A DNA stretch of 46,965 nucleotides, from NCBI GenBank assembly GCA_913060895.1, contig CAJXSN010000018.1, positions 1 to 46,965 of the forward strand. Direction: 5' to 3'. The notes under the pieces were generated by a model. It did not search any database. It had not been told where the DNA came from and saw only the letters and a program-made list of their open reading frames with translations. The DNA is from an uncultured Sphingomonadaceae bacterium. Lineage in GTDB: Bacteria; Pseudomonadota; Alphaproteobacteria; Sphingomonadales; Sphingomonadaceae. The translations under genes and the position numbers were made by a program. Shown here piece after piece: positions 7,133 through 16,510 of the stretch (the first letter of the stretch is position 1; each line of letters begins with the position of its first letter).

Positions 7133-8225
7133 GAAAGCAGACCCTGCGACCGTCAAACCTCATGCGCAAAATTTCGCAGCAACTCTGACTTCAGACCAAG
7201 CTGCGATACTCGCTGAAAATTGGCATCAAGGAAATGTTGAATCCGAGGTTTACGACCGGATTCGAGATATCCCGTTCACTTTGTTGGCTTCTCAGCACAT
7301 CCAAGAAATCGTGTTTGCGACAGGTGCCGTTGCGCCTTTCTCTGAGAAGGGGGACAGGCAATCACGATTAAAAAAGGCTGCCTACGAAGGCCGGATCGGT
7401 AGCTGTGCTTATGAATACAGAAACAACAAGGTCTTTCGGTTCCGTGGCCGTGAATTTCGAATACCCTTTGCTAAAGAACAATGCTCTCTCGAAAAGATCT
7501 TTGACTCTCAATCAGACAAAGGCTTACTCGTTCCAAAGAATGGAATCGTTTTTGTAGAGACTGATCTAGAATTTAGGCTCCCAGATTTTCTAGCTCTTCG
7601 TTTTAATTTGCAGATCAAACACGTCCACAGAGGGCTTTTGCTTGGTACCGGCCCACTGGTTGACCCAGGGTTTTTCGGTAAGCTCTGCATTCCTTTGCAT
7701 AATCTTACCGACGAAGACTACTTCATTGGGAAAGATGACGGCTTGATTTGGGTTGAATTCACGAAGACATCGATCCCTGCCGGAGAAAGAGATCCCGCGC
7801 GTCCTCCACTGGACCAAGGCCATTTTTATAAAGATATTAAAGAGTTTATCGAGAAGGCGGCCTACCGGCATCCAGGCGAGAAGATTGCTATTCGAAGCTC
7901 GTTGCCTAGCATGTTCGATCAAGCTAGCCGATCTGCGAAAAAGGCTGAGAGTTCAGCGAAGATCGCTGCCGGCGTGAACGTCCTAGCGGCCTTGGCAGCA
8001 GTTGTAGGCCTCGGCTCGCTATTGTTCACAGCAGCAAACTTCTTGTCATCCACCTCGGGGAGGGCACAAGTCCAGCTTGAAAGCCTATCCAATGAGGTGG
8101 CTACTCTCAAAGATCAGAATGAGGCGCTTGTTGAGCAATTTGAGGCATATGAACGTAGAGAAGCGATGCGGAGCGAACCGCAACCATCATACTCTACAGA
8201 TCAAGTGAGGCGCCCTGATCCCTAA
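7119..8225 (+). CDS. dCTP deaminase/dUTPase-fold protein with C-terminal membrane helix and coiled coil
   Basis: About 368 residues from the GTG at 7119; this start is uncertain, and an ATG at 7014 would add 35 residues that read like a shadow of the upstream gene. Residues about 45-225 resemble dCTP deaminase-type proteins: IVFATGAVAPFS near the start and the core motif GTGPLVDPGFFGKL (176-189) followed by IPLHNLT. In E. coli Dcd the segment after DPG carries the catalytic Glu (DPGWSG....E); here that position is Pro192, so ordinary deamination is doubtful. A hydrophobic segment (about 283-308) looks like one membrane helix, followed by a coiled coil (about 315-350). It overlaps the PurZ-like gene by 14 nt and may be a membrane-tethered nucleotide sensor or effector. 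Confidence 0.75.
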   Translation: MRSSKKADPATVKPHAQNFAATLTSDQAAILAENWHQGNVESEVYDRIRDIPFTLLASQHIQEIVFATGAVAPFSEKGDRQSRLKKAAYEGRIGSCAYEYRNNKVFRFRGREFRIPFAKEQCSLEKIFDSQSDKGLLVPKNGIVFVETDLEFRLPDFLALRFNLQIKHVHRGLLLGTGPLVDPGFFGKLCIPLHNLTDEDYFIGKDDGLIWVEFTKTSIPAGERDPARPPLDQGHFYKDIKEFIEKAAYRHPGEKIAIRSSLPSMFDQASRSAKKAESSAKIAAGVNVLAALAAVVGLGSLLFTAANFLSSTSGRAQVQLESLSNEVATLKDQNEALVEQFEAYERREAMRSEPQPSYSTDQVRRPDP

Positions 8226-8895
8226 GCCAAAGTTTTTTTTCCCGAAAATTTGGCAGCACCTTGTCGACCTCATTCCAGAACGCATCGGAATGGTCACGAT
8301 GCCGTAAATGACAGAGTTCGTGAACCACAATGTAGTCAATGACGGTTTGCGGGGCCATCAGCGTCTTCCAGTGAAAATTGAGTGTCCCTCCTGCACCGCA
8401 TGACGCCCAGTGATATCCAAGCTCCTTCACCGCGATTTCCCTGGGGGCAACCCCAACTCTGGGCGCAAAGTGGGCAACTCTGTCGCCAAAGACTCTTCTG
8501 CCCTTCTCGATGTAGAAGTCCCGGAAGGCCTTCCGCGCTCCCACTTCCCCGGCATCTTCCACAAACTTCTTACAAATCTCCCATCGCCCATTCTTCAGAA
8601 CGAGTGGGCTCTTGGCGTTGTCGACAAACTTGAGCCGATAAGAGCGACCAAGGTAGGCAAACCCCTGCCCCTGAGCGATGGGTCTCTTTCCTTTGCTAGC
8701 ATTCAAGCTTTCCCATTCGGCAAGAGATCGATGCACCCAGAGTGCGCGATCAGCGACTGCCTGGAGAAGCTTCCCATCGTCGATTTCGCTTGGCGCTCGC
8801 ACGATAACGTCGCCGGACCGTTCGATCACGATATCGGCTGTTTTCCTGTCGCTCCGTATAAGAGTGAACTCGATGTCTTGCGCGCACATCTTCAT
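8194..8895 (-). CDS. SprT/YgjP-like (DUF45) zinc metallopeptidase associated with type I restriction system
   Basis: 233 residues. The C-terminal half has the zincin motif VHELCHLRHRDHSDAFW, with His192, Glu193, His196 and a downstream His202, and the preceding WASCGAGGTLNFHW stretch typical of the YgjP/DUF45 family. The N-terminal part is a beta-rich region shared by this family. The start codon overlaps the hsdR stop (8892-8895), so it is the translationally coupled fourth gene of the restriction operon. Genes of this family often accompany hsd operons, but their role there is not established. Its 3' end overlaps the convergent upstream operon by 32 nt (8194-8225). Confidence 0.85.
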   Translation of the reverse strand: MKMCAQDIEFTLIRSDRKTADIVIERSGDVIVRAPSEIDDGKLLQAVADRALWVHRSLAEWESLNASKGKRPIAQGQGFAYLGRSYRLKFVDNAKSPLVLKNGRWEICKKFVEDAGEVGARKAFRDFYIEKGRRVFGDRVAHFAPRVGVAPREIAVKELGYHWASCGAGGTLNFHWKTLMAPQTVIDYIVVHELCHLRHRDHSDAFWNEVDKVLPNFREKKLWLRDQGASLDL

Positions 8896-11800
8896 GATCC
8901 GAGCAATTCTGCATGCCGTTTCTCGGCAAGTTTAGTGAGCTCAACAGCGATCCGTTGATGGTTGTCTTGTACAGACGTTATTCTGGACACCATGACCTCC
9001 GTGTCAATGTCTGCTCTCAATCGGCGGACCTGGTCGGGCTTTCTCCAGAAATCGACGATCGTGATCGCCTCTCGAGTAATTTCGACGATGCGCGCCGCCA
9101 GTGCGTCGAGAAGAACCGCGTCCTCTTTGGAGAGCGTCACACCGTCGCCGATCAGGTCGAAGAGGTTCGCCCGGAACACCTGCACTTCGGCCGGTTGCTC
9201 GGTACCTTCTTCGCCTCGACCGGACCTGATCTCGGCCCGCAACGCTTCGTAGTGCTCTGCTAGGGCTTTCCAGTCGTCTCCATGCTTGGCGATCAGAGTG
9301 TCGAGCTTCTCGCTCATCCGCTTGAAGAAGGCAGGATCTTCGTCAAAGTGAATAGTGCAATGTTTGCGGATGGCGTGCTCCATCTCGCTCGCCTTTGCTC
9401 GCGTGCTGGTCCCGGCATGCCCGGTGACATGATCGACAAACTCGGGGTCGAGAAGCTCGATCGGGGGTATTTGCGGATCAATACCCAGCTCGATGAGGTG
9501 GTGGTTGATCAGCGCGGCGACCTTCTCGCCAACCCCTGCGAAGTTAATCGAGTCATCCTTGTAGCGCTCTTTCGCCATGCGCATCAGATACCCGAGCCGT
9601 CTGGCCGGGCCGCGATACTCATGCGCTGCCGAACCCGGCAAAATCAGGTCAAGGCTCATCAGAAATTTCTTCAGGAACACCTCAAAGTCGGCCCGCGCCT
9701 TGATGTTCTCCAGCGCATCGACCGCTATGTGAATGACAGCGGCTTCTTCGTCAGGCCCAGCTAGTGAGGCTGTCAGAAATCGCTCGATCTCGTTCACGCC
9801 CAGACCCTGGAAATGCTGGAGCAGACGGCGGTATCGCTCTTCCAGAATCGGCAGCTCCGAACTGATATTCTGCAATCCAGCCTGAAGGTCTTCAAGCTCT
9901 TCGTCCGCGTAAATCTTAAGGGCGTCGGTCAAGTGGTTGGCAAGGCCGATATAGTCGACAATGAAGCCGCGTCGCTTGCCATGCGTCACGCGGTTCACGC
10001 GGGCGATGGCCTGGAGCAGATTATGCTCTTTCAGCTTCTTGTCGATATACATGACCTGCTCGATTGGAGCGTCGAAGCCAGTCAGCAGCATATCGCACAC
10101 GACTAGAAAAGCGATGCCCGTGTTGGTCTTGTCGTAATCGTCCAAATCAAAAGGTTTGCAGAAGTTCTCAACGGCGTTTGCCGTCTTCGCTTCCTTGCGA
10201 GCGTTGGTGATCTCAGCTGACTCATTGGTGCCGTCAGACGAAATGACGACAGCCACCTTCAGGAATGCGATGCGCTTAATCGCTTCATCATCAGGTTCAG
10301 CTTTCGCCCGCTCTTCCTCCAGCCGCTTCTTCAAGGTTTCGCGCAAGGCCTTTTGATACCGCACGGCGGCGAGCTTCGAGTGGCAGACGACCTGCGCCTT
10401 GAAGCCATTGGGCAGGATATTATCGACGTAGTGATAGACGATATCTCGGGCGATGACCTCGATCCGGCCCTCCGCTTCGAGGATATCGCCGGTTGCGCCA
10501 TACTTCTTCTTGATCGCCAGCAGCTCCTCTGGCGTGCGATCCGCGAACAGATCCTCGAAAGCCTCGTCGAAATCAGCCTTGTCGCGCAGCGCGGTGTTGG
10601 CAGTGCGGCCTTCGTAAAGGATCTTGAGCGTCGCCCCGTCCTCGACCGCGTCCATCAGCTTGTAGGTGTCGATATACTCGCCGAAGCGTTTGACGGTTTT
10701 GCGCCCTGCATGGCGATCGGTGATCAGCGGCGTGCCGGTAAAGGCCACGCGCGCGGCATTGGGGAAGGCTTCGAACAGATTGTCGCCCATGTCGCTGCCT
10801 TGCGTGCGGTGGGCTTCATCGACCATGATAATGATGCGGTCAGATTCGTTGACTGTGCCAAAGCTTTCGGCGCTTGGCGGCGGGGCGTATCGGCCCAGCT
10901 TCTCGCGCAGACCGTCGGAGAGATCTTCCTTCGCCTCCAAGAATTTGTGGACCATCACCATGTTGATGTCTGAGGCAGGCGAGGCGAGCTGGTCGCGCAC
11001 ATCGGCGCGGCTTTCAATCACATTGACCTTGCCGCCGATCAGCTTTGCGGTGGCCGAGAGTTGGTCTTCCAGATCGGCCCGGTCGACCACCATCAGGATC
11101 TTGAAGTCGTTGAGATCGCTGGATGCGCGGAGCATCCGCCCGACGAAGACCATGGTGAGCGATTTGCCCGATCCCTGAGTGTGCCAGACGACGCCGCTGC
11201 GGTCTTCGCGTGTCTGTCCATCGCGCAGCCGCTCGACGATCTTCCGCGCCGCGCGGTGTTGCTGATAGCGGGCGAGCACCTTGATCCGCTTGCCATTGGG
11301 CAGGTCCATGAAGGCAGAGCAGGTACGTAGCATGTCGAGCAGGGCGTGCGGGTTGAGCAAGCCTTGCGTCAGCGCCTCCTGCGAACGAACCACGCCGAGC
11401 GGCGGATCGATCTTCGCATATTGCTCGGGCCAGATATTGCGCCAGCTGTAGAAATGCTCAGGCGCGCTGGTGATGGAACCGAATTCCGCCGCCTCTCCGC
11501 AGGTCCGCACGACTGCGAGGTTATTGTAGAACAGCCTCGGCTCGCCTTCGCGCAGGCCAGCGGCTTCGGTTTCGGGACGCGCGCCGCGATAGCGTTGCAG
11601 CTGGATGAAGGCCTCGTGCATCGGATTGGCGGTGTTGGCGTCGCCAATCTTGCCCTCGATCACCACCAGCGGCAGACCGTTCACGAACAACACAACATCC
11701 GGTATGATAAAGCCTTTCACACAGCCCGGTGTATCGACGCGGAACTGGTTGATCGCGTGGAATGTGTTGCGGGAGGGGTTGGCGAAATCGATCAGGCGGA

Positions 11801-12146
11801 CAGTTGGGTCTTCTTCGCCTGTTATCTCGTTGCGGTCGACCTGCGCCTTGAACAGCAAGGCCTGCACCGCCTCGTTTGCTTCGAGGAGGCTGCGATTTGG
11901 CTGGCGATAGATGTCGTCCACCAGCATGTCGAGCTGTCGATCGGTCAGCCATTCTTCGCCGTCCTTGGTGCGATTGAGCGCGCGGATCGACTGGCGGAAG
12001 ATATCAGGCAAGTGCAGCTGGCGGAAACTGGTGCGCAGGGAATTTTCTGGATCGGTAGGGATACCACTACCCAGGTCAATCGCCGTCCAGCCCAGCCCTT
12101 CGAGCTGATCCAGCAACGGCTTTTCGACATGGGCATATTCGCTCAT
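8892..12146 (-). CDS. hsdR: Type I restriction enzyme, R (endonuclease/translocase) subunit
   Basis: ATP-dependent translocation and cleavage subunit of a type I restriction complex (R2M2S). 1084 residues. The N-terminal nuclease domain carries DVVLFVNGLPLVVIEGKIG, a PD-(D/E)xK-type core. The SF2 motor follows: Walker A TQGSGKS (about residue 324), DEAH box IIMVDEAHRTQ (about 441), and motif III AFTGTPL. A helical C-terminal region binds the rest of the complex. I chose ATG 12146 because it overlaps the hsdS stop (ATGA) and begins [20 protein letters not shown], a usual HsdR N-terminus; a longer open frame to 12284 lies inside hsdS. Full length, no disruption seen. Confidence 0.95.
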   Translation of the reverse strand: MSEYAHVEKPLLDQLEGLGWTAIDLGSGIPTDPENSLRTSFRQLHLPDIFRQSIRALNRTKDGEEWLTDRQLDMLVDDIYRQPNRSLLEANEAVQALLFKAQVDRNEITGEEDPTVRLIDFANPSRNTFHAINQFRVDTPGCVKGFIIPDVVLFVNGLPLVVIEGKIGDANTANPMHEAFIQLQRYRGARPETEAAGLREGEPRLFYNNLAVVRTCGEAAEFGSITSAPEHFYSWRNIWPEQYAKIDPPLGVVRSQEALTQGLLNPHALLDMLRTCSAFMDLPNGKRIKVLARYQQHRAARKIVERLRDGQTREDRSGVVWHTQGSGKSLTMVFVGRMLRASSDLNDFKILMVVDRADLEDQLSATAKLIGGKVNVIESRADVRDQLASPASDINMVMVHKFLEAKEDLSDGLREKLGRYAPPPSAESFGTVNESDRIIIMVDEAHRTQGSDMGDNLFEAFPNAARVAFTGTPLITDRHAGRKTVKRFGEYIDTYKLMDAVEDGATLKILYEGRTANTALRDKADFDEAFEDLFADRTPEELLAIKKKYGATGDILEAEGRIEVIARDIVYHYVDNILPNGFKAQVVCHSKLAAVRYQKALRETLKKRLEEERAKAEPDDEAIKRIAFLKVAVVISSDGTNESAEITNARKEAKTANAVENFCKPFDLDDYDKTNTGIAFLVVCDMLLTGFDAPIEQVMYIDKKLKEHNLLQAIARVNRVTHGKRRGFIVDYIGLANHLTDALKIYADEELEDLQAGLQNISSELPILEERYRRLLQHFQGLGVNEIERFLTASLAGPDEEAAVIHIAVDALENIKARADFEVFLKKFLMSLDLILPGSAAHEYRGPARRLGYLMRMAKERYKDDSINFAGVGEKVAALINHHLIELGIDPQIPPIELLDPEFVDHVTGHAGTSTRAKASEMEHAIRKHCTIHFDEDPAFFKRMSEKLDTLIAKHGDDWKALAEHYEALRAEIRSGRGEEGTEQPAEVQVFRANLFDLIGDGVTLSKEDAVLLDALAARIVEITREAITIVDFWRKPDQVRRLRADIDTEVMVSRITSVQDNHQRIAVELTKLAEKRHAELLGS

Positions 12147-13438
12147 GCTGGCTCCTTCTCCAGCAAGGGCTCGACCGAGACTGTGCCCGTGAGCAGGTCT
12201 TGCATGAGGCCGTTTTTGAGAAGTTGCAAAGACGATAACTCTGAGTTGAGTTGGTCGTTGAGAGCATCGTGACGCAAGATGCAATTTACTAATTCACGTT
12301 GCTCAGATGGATCAAAATTCGGGATGAGCAATTTCCGGAGTTCGCCCAAGTTGATTCCTTGAACAGCATTTCCAAGTGTGTTTGCGGCGACAAATCTCGT
12401 CGCAGAGGCGCTTTCCAAAAAGTATCGCGCAAATGATGGGTCGCACCCAGTCATAGCCAGGCGCGCTGTATCCTGCGTAATGTTTGCACCTGTCAGAGTT
12501 TCTGGAACGGTTGCTAGTCGACCCACGGTTCCTCGAATAGTAAAAAGGATATCTCCAGGGCGCAGGCGTGATCGGGCGTACTCCGCATCAATCAGTCGAG
12601 AAGTCCGACGCAAACCCAACTCAAGAATTTTCCCTCCTCGAATATCCTTCACTTTGATAACTGGGATCCCGTCCGGTACATGAGGGCCGGGCATCAGAAT
12701 GCCGTAGGAGATTGGACGGGACGGGTCGATAAGCTGGAAGAGCGGGGTCGGAGACCAACCCTTCGGCAACCAGCCAAGTTCAGTTTCGTGGTAGAGGTGC
12801 GGGGCTTCTTCGCGGGGTGGGCGAAGTTCGCCGTTTTCGTCCACGCCGCGCGTGAAAAGGTCCTGCATCAACCCGGCGCGCAGCCGCTCCTGCTTCGCAA
12901 TCAACGCCTCCGTCGCCTCGATTTGGCAGTCGATCAGATCGAGAATTTGAACGATGGTATCTTGCAAAGGCTTTTCGGGGATCAGTACCGGGAAAGCCGC
13001 TGTGTCCTTTTTTCCTACCTCTAGGAATGTGCTGCCTGAACCGAAGCGGGCGTACTCGCCCTTAGTCCGATGGATTTGGTAATACAGAAACTCGTTCGAA
13101 ACTCCGGGATTGGCAATTAAAGATTTAAAGCCTTGGTTGGTGCAAACTTGCACCTTTGATATCTTGGCTTCGCCCAAGGTTGCACGCGAAGTCATCAGGA
13201 TGGTCCCAGCGGGCAGAAGGGAGGCAGAACACGATCTCAGACCTCTGTCTGTGATCATTTCCGCAGTCTCAGAAATGTATTTCCCTTGGGTGCCAGTGAT
13301 GTCGGTCGGAGTCGCCCAAGCGATCGTTCCGCCATCCCAAAATTCTACCGACGTTCGTGCAGGAGTACCGCCACTGACGATCTGTGCCAGTTCACTAAGC
13401 GGCTGAGTTGACCATCCAGGAGGCAACTCCTCAGACAT
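12143..13438 (-). CDS. hsdS: Type I restriction enzyme, S (specificity) subunit
   Basis: DNA-recognition subunit. 431 residues with two target-recognition domains: TRD1 starting at [22 protein letters not shown], and TRD2 at [16 protein letters not shown]. Each is followed by a conserved helical spacer ending in a similar phrase ([13 protein letters not shown] and [12 protein letters not shown]), the internal repeat that sets the spacing of the two half-sites. It overlaps hsdM by 8 nt at its start and hsdR by 4 nt at its end. The recognised sequence cannot be read from the protein here. Confidence 0.95.
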   Translation of the reverse strand: MSEELPPGWSTQPLSELAQIVSGGTPARTSVEFWDGGTIAWATPTDITGTQGKYISETAEMITDRGLRSCSASLLPAGTILMTSRATLGEAKISKVQVCTNQGFKSLIANPGVSNEFLYYQIHRTKGEYARFGSGSTFLEVGKKDTAAFPVLIPEKPLQDTIVQILDLIDCQIEATEALIAKQERLRAGLMQDLFTRGVDENGELRPPREEAPHLYHETELGWLPKGWSPTPLFQLIDPSRPISYGILMPGPHVPDGIPVIKVKDIRGGKILELGLRRTSRLIDAEYARSRLRPGDILFTIRGTVGRLATVPETLTGANITQDTARLAMTGCDPSFARYFLESASATRFVAANTLGNAVQGINLGELRKLLIPNFDPSEQRELVNCILRHDALNDQLNSELSSLQLLKNGLMQDLLTGTVSVEPLLEKEPA

Positions 13439-16091
13439 ACCCCAGCTCTTTCAAATACCCGTCCAGCTCACTCGCCGCGCTGGCGCGCTGGTCCTCGATG
13501 TTGCGCAGCGTAACCGCATACTTGTCGTGCAAATTCTCGATGGTCGCTGTCGCCGCGCGGCGGTCCGCCTCCAGATAATGGCGATAGGTGGCCTGTACGA
13601 TCCGGTGGAACCGCTTGAGGATTTCATCGCGCGCTTCGTCGCGGCTGATATTTGTGCGCGCCTGTTCGACCAATTCGTCCTTCTTCTTCTCCGCCGTGCG
13701 AAGCTCCGCCTTCAGCGCCTTCGCCTCTTCCTCCAGCGCCTTGTGCGCGGCGAGACGTTTGCCAATGTCGAACAAGCGCAAAGCCAGTTCTTCACCCTCA
13801 TGAGCCAGCCTCTCCACTGGAGCGATAAGGAAAGGATCGACCTCTGCGTCGCGGGCGACTCCAAATGTCCGTCCAGCGCCTTCGAGATCGGGTTTGGTCT
13901 GTGTTCCGCCAATTCCGAAGTCACTCTTGGTCCAGCAATCAGGCCAGGCATCGCGCCGGTCGATGTCGGCCTTGATAGACTTCTGGACCTCCTTGGCTTC
14001 CTTGACGAGCTGCTTGAGTTGGACCTTCGCGTCCTTCTCCTCTTCCTTGAGCGAGGAGACGATCTCGCTGCCCAGAACGCCGGTGTCGTCCTCGTCCTCA
14101 AAATCCTCATCATCGGCAGCGGTAAAAAGCGCGGCCAGCTCATCAATCCGCGCGCGTTTGACCGCCATTTCCTCGATCAATTCGGGGAACTGGCTCTGCA
14201 GGATATCGTCGTCAGGGATTAGCTCAGGCCCCCAGCCGCTCGCGGCAATTGACTTCAAATCGACCTTCAGCCCGTCAATCGCCTTGGCCATCGCGCCCCG
14301 CAACTGGAAATCATTGAGCAGCGTCTGATCGCCAAATGCCTGATCGATCGACGCGATCAGCGCGCGGCGCACGGCATAGACATTGCCACCACTTTGCTTG
14401 CCATCACCCGGTTCGATCTGCTGGATCGTCGGCAGGTTCTTGGACCACCAATGGTCGAGGCGTTCCATGAAAGCGGCGTGAGTCTGGGTGACGCCTTCGT
14501 GCTCGCGCACCAGCCCGGCAATATCCCGCCGAGTATCAATGGTGTCAGCGAAGTCGCGGTACTTTGGGTCACCAGCGCGGGTAGCAAAGCAGCTCTCCCG
14601 CAAGCCGGGATAGTTGCACCAGTACCGTTCTAGGCCATCCACTTCGGAAGTCGGCACGCCGCCATGAATATGCGCGCGGACGTCCTGTGGTTCGGGCGGC
14701 GGCGCGTTGTCGACATAGCGGCGGATGTTGCAGTTGTAGTCTTCGCCCATGATCTCGCTACGCGGCACAACGCGGGCATAGCCAGGCTCGTCTATGCGAG
14801 CGCGATAGACGTGGACGATCTTGGCCATGTCTTCCGGCCGCAAGAAGTTTTGCGCCTTCCCCTCGCGGTATTCCCGGTCAGCATTGATGAACAGCACATC
14901 GTCACGCTCGGCAGCGCGTTCCTTGTTCATTACGAGCAAGCAGGCTGGAATACCGGTGCCGTAAAACAGCGATGACGGCAGGCCGATCACCGCGTCGAGC
15001 CAGCCTTTGTCGATGAACTGTTTGCGCGCCTCTTTCTCTTCCCCGCCACGGAACAGAACGCCGTGCGGCATCACGCTCGCCATGCGGCCTTTCACGTTGA
15101 GCACGGAAAGCATGTGCTGGACGAACATCATGTCCGCTTTCTTGCCCTTTTCCGGCATCCAGACGGAGAACCGTCCGGTCGCATCCATGTCTTTCTTGCT
15201 ATAATTCTGGCTGAATGGCGGGTTGGCGAGAATGCGATCGAACCGCATCAGCTCGCCGTCCTTGTCGCGGTGCTGCGGGTGCTGGATGGTGTCTTCCTGC
15301 CGGATATCCGCCGACTGGATATCGTGCAGGATCATGTTCATTTTGCAGATCGACCAGGTGGTGCCGATCTTCTCCTGCCCGGCCAGAGTAAGGTCGTAGG
15401 GATCGCCCCCGGTGTCCCGAATATAGTCGCGTGACTGGATCAACATACCGCCCGAACCAACCGTTGGATCATAGACCGACATGCCCGGTTTGGGGTCGAC
15501 GATTTCGACCATAGTGCGAACTACATCAGCGGGCGTGTAGAATTCACCGGCCTTCTTGCCAGCAGAGTCCGCGAAGTACTTGATGAGGTATTCGTAGGCA
15601 GCACCAAGCAGGTCAGGAAACTCGAAGTTTTCGTCGCGCAGCGGGATCTTCTCGAAGACCTGGATGAAGTCGACAAGGGTGTCGTCGCTAAGGGTTCGCT
15701 GGCCGATCTTGCGGTTGAAGTTGATGTGCTCGAGCACGTCTTCGAGCTGATCCTTGTTGTGGCGCTCAAGCTCACCGAGCGCAGTATTCAGTCCGTTGCC
15801 GACATCTTCTTTCAGGTGCCGAACAGTTTCCCAGCGCGCTTCTGACGGCACGAAGAAAATATACTGATCCGGGTTGTTGAGCGCGGCATCCAGCCGATCA
15901 CCATCAAGCCCGCGAGCTCGAAGATCCTTTGCCAGCTTTTCACGCTGCTGATCGAACAAGTCGCTACACCTTTTCAGGAACAGCACGCCGAAGATGTACT
16001 CTTTGTATTCAGAGGCATCCATGTTCCCGCGAAGCTCGTCGCAGGCTTTGAACAGAAGGCCGGTAAGTTGTGACAGTGTTAGCTTGATCAT
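13431..16091 (-). CDS. hsdM: Type I restriction enzyme, M (adenine methyltransferase) subunit, long form
   Basis: N6-adenine methyltransferase subunit. The N-terminal HsdM helical domain (1-150) is followed by the catalytic domain with SAM-binding motif I DPTVGSGG (208-215) and motif IV NPPF (290-293). 886 residues, longer than the roughly 500-540 of classic HsdM. The extra C-terminal region (from about residue 520) is rich in charged helices, with an acidic patch ([10 protein letters not shown]) and predicted coiled coils. First gene of the operon hsdM-hsdS-hsdR-metallopeptidase. Its promoter must lie in 16092-16510, shared with the divergent mobilization genes. Confidence 0.93.
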   Translation of the reverse strand: MIKLTLSQLTGLLFKACDELRGNMDASEYKEYIFGVLFLKRCSDLFDQQREKLAKDLRARGLDGDRLDAALNNPDQYIFFVPSEARWETVRHLKEDVGNGLNTALGELERHNKDQLEDVLEHINFNRKIGQRTLSDDTLVDFIQVFEKIPLRDENFEFPDLLGAAYEYLIKYFADSAGKKAGEFYTPADVVRTMVEIVDPKPGMSVYDPTVGSGGMLIQSRDYIRDTGGDPYDLTLAGQEKIGTTWSICKMNMILHDIQSADIRQEDTIQHPQHRDKDGELMRFDRILANPPFSQNYSKKDMDATGRFSVWMPEKGKKADMMFVQHMLSVLNVKGRMASVMPHGVLFRGGEEKEARKQFIDKGWLDAVIGLPSSLFYGTGIPACLLVMNKERAAERDDVLFINADREYREGKAQNFLRPEDMAKIVHVYRARIDEPGYARVVPRSEIMGEDYNCNIRRYVDNAPPPEPQDVRAHIHGGVPTSEVDGLERYWCNYPGLRESCFATRAGDPKYRDFADTIDTRRDIAGLVREHEGVTQTHAAFMERLDHWWSKNLPTIQQIEPGDGKQSGGNVYAVRRALIASIDQAFGDQTLLNDFQLRGAMAKAIDGLKVDLKSIAASGWGPELIPDDDILQSQFPELIEEMAVKRARIDELAALFTAADDEDFEDEDDTGVLGSEIVSSLKEEEKDAKVQLKQLVKEAKEVQKSIKADIDRRDAWPDCWTKSDFGIGGTQTKPDLEGAGRTFGVARDAEVDPFLIAPVERLAHEGEELALRLFDIGKRLAAHKALEEEAKALKAELRTAEKKKDELVEQARTNISRDEARDEILKRFHRIVQATYRHYLEADRRAATATIENLHDKYAVTLRNIEDQRASAASELDGYLKELGYV

Positions 16092-16363
16092 CGCTGATCT
16101 ATGGCATGAGGAAGATTGGCTGGCTATGTTCTAATGTCTGAATTCAATCGCCATTCGAGCTCGCGTTTCCGTTTGGCAGGAAGTGAATTTCTCGTCAGTT
16201 TGAAAACGCCCCATGAGACTGGTCGAGCAGGGCGATGGTCGGAAATTGGAGGGCACACCGTACCCGGGGATCCGGAGCTTGGGAGGCGAGGATTTCTGCG
16301 GGTTTCGCTGCCATTTTGGCCTCTGTTGCCAAGTAATGTCATCTGATGTCACTACGCGATTTG

Positions 16364-16381
16364 CAACTCACATGTGAGTTG
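16364..16381. promoter_or_regulatory. 18-bp perfect palindrome, probable operator
   Basis: CAACTCACATGTGAGTTG is perfectly self-complementary. It lies about 24 bp upstream of a TATAAT at 16405-16410 that would read toward the mobilization genes. Its cognate regulator is not identifiable here; the RHH-like protein at 16511 is one candidate. Confidence 0.55.
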
Positions 16382-16425
16382 TGCGCCACTAAGCCAGTAA
16401 TTTTTATAATGAAAATGGCGTTTTC

Positions 16426-16463
16426 CTACAGCGTGCGCGCTGCTGTAGACTGATGTTAGTCTA
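16426..16463 (+). other. Two overlapping inverted repeats, candidate oriT
   Basis: CTACAGC (16426-16432) pairs with GCTGTAG (16442-16448). TAGACT (16446-16451) pairs with AGTCTA (16458-16463). They sit just upstream of an RHH-like accessory gene and a MobF relaxase, where oriT of such systems usually lies. The TAGTCTAGAG segment after the hairpins is a possible nick region. No nick site can be proven from sequence alone. Confidence 0.4.
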
Positions 16464-16510
16464 GAGGGATCATTGGGCCGAGGAGGGGCGGCCAAACGTC
16501 AGGTGACGCC

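Larger units (their letters stand above)
16092..16510. other. Divergent intergenic region: hsdM and mobilization-gene promoters, candidate oriT
   Basis: 419 bp without a gene between the divergent hsdM and the RHH-like gene. It holds an 18-bp palindrome (16364-16381), a TATAAT box (16405-16410) without a well-placed -35, and two nested inverted repeats (16426-16463). Promoters for both directions should lie here. Nothing recognisable is seen in 16092-16320. Confidence 0.6.
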
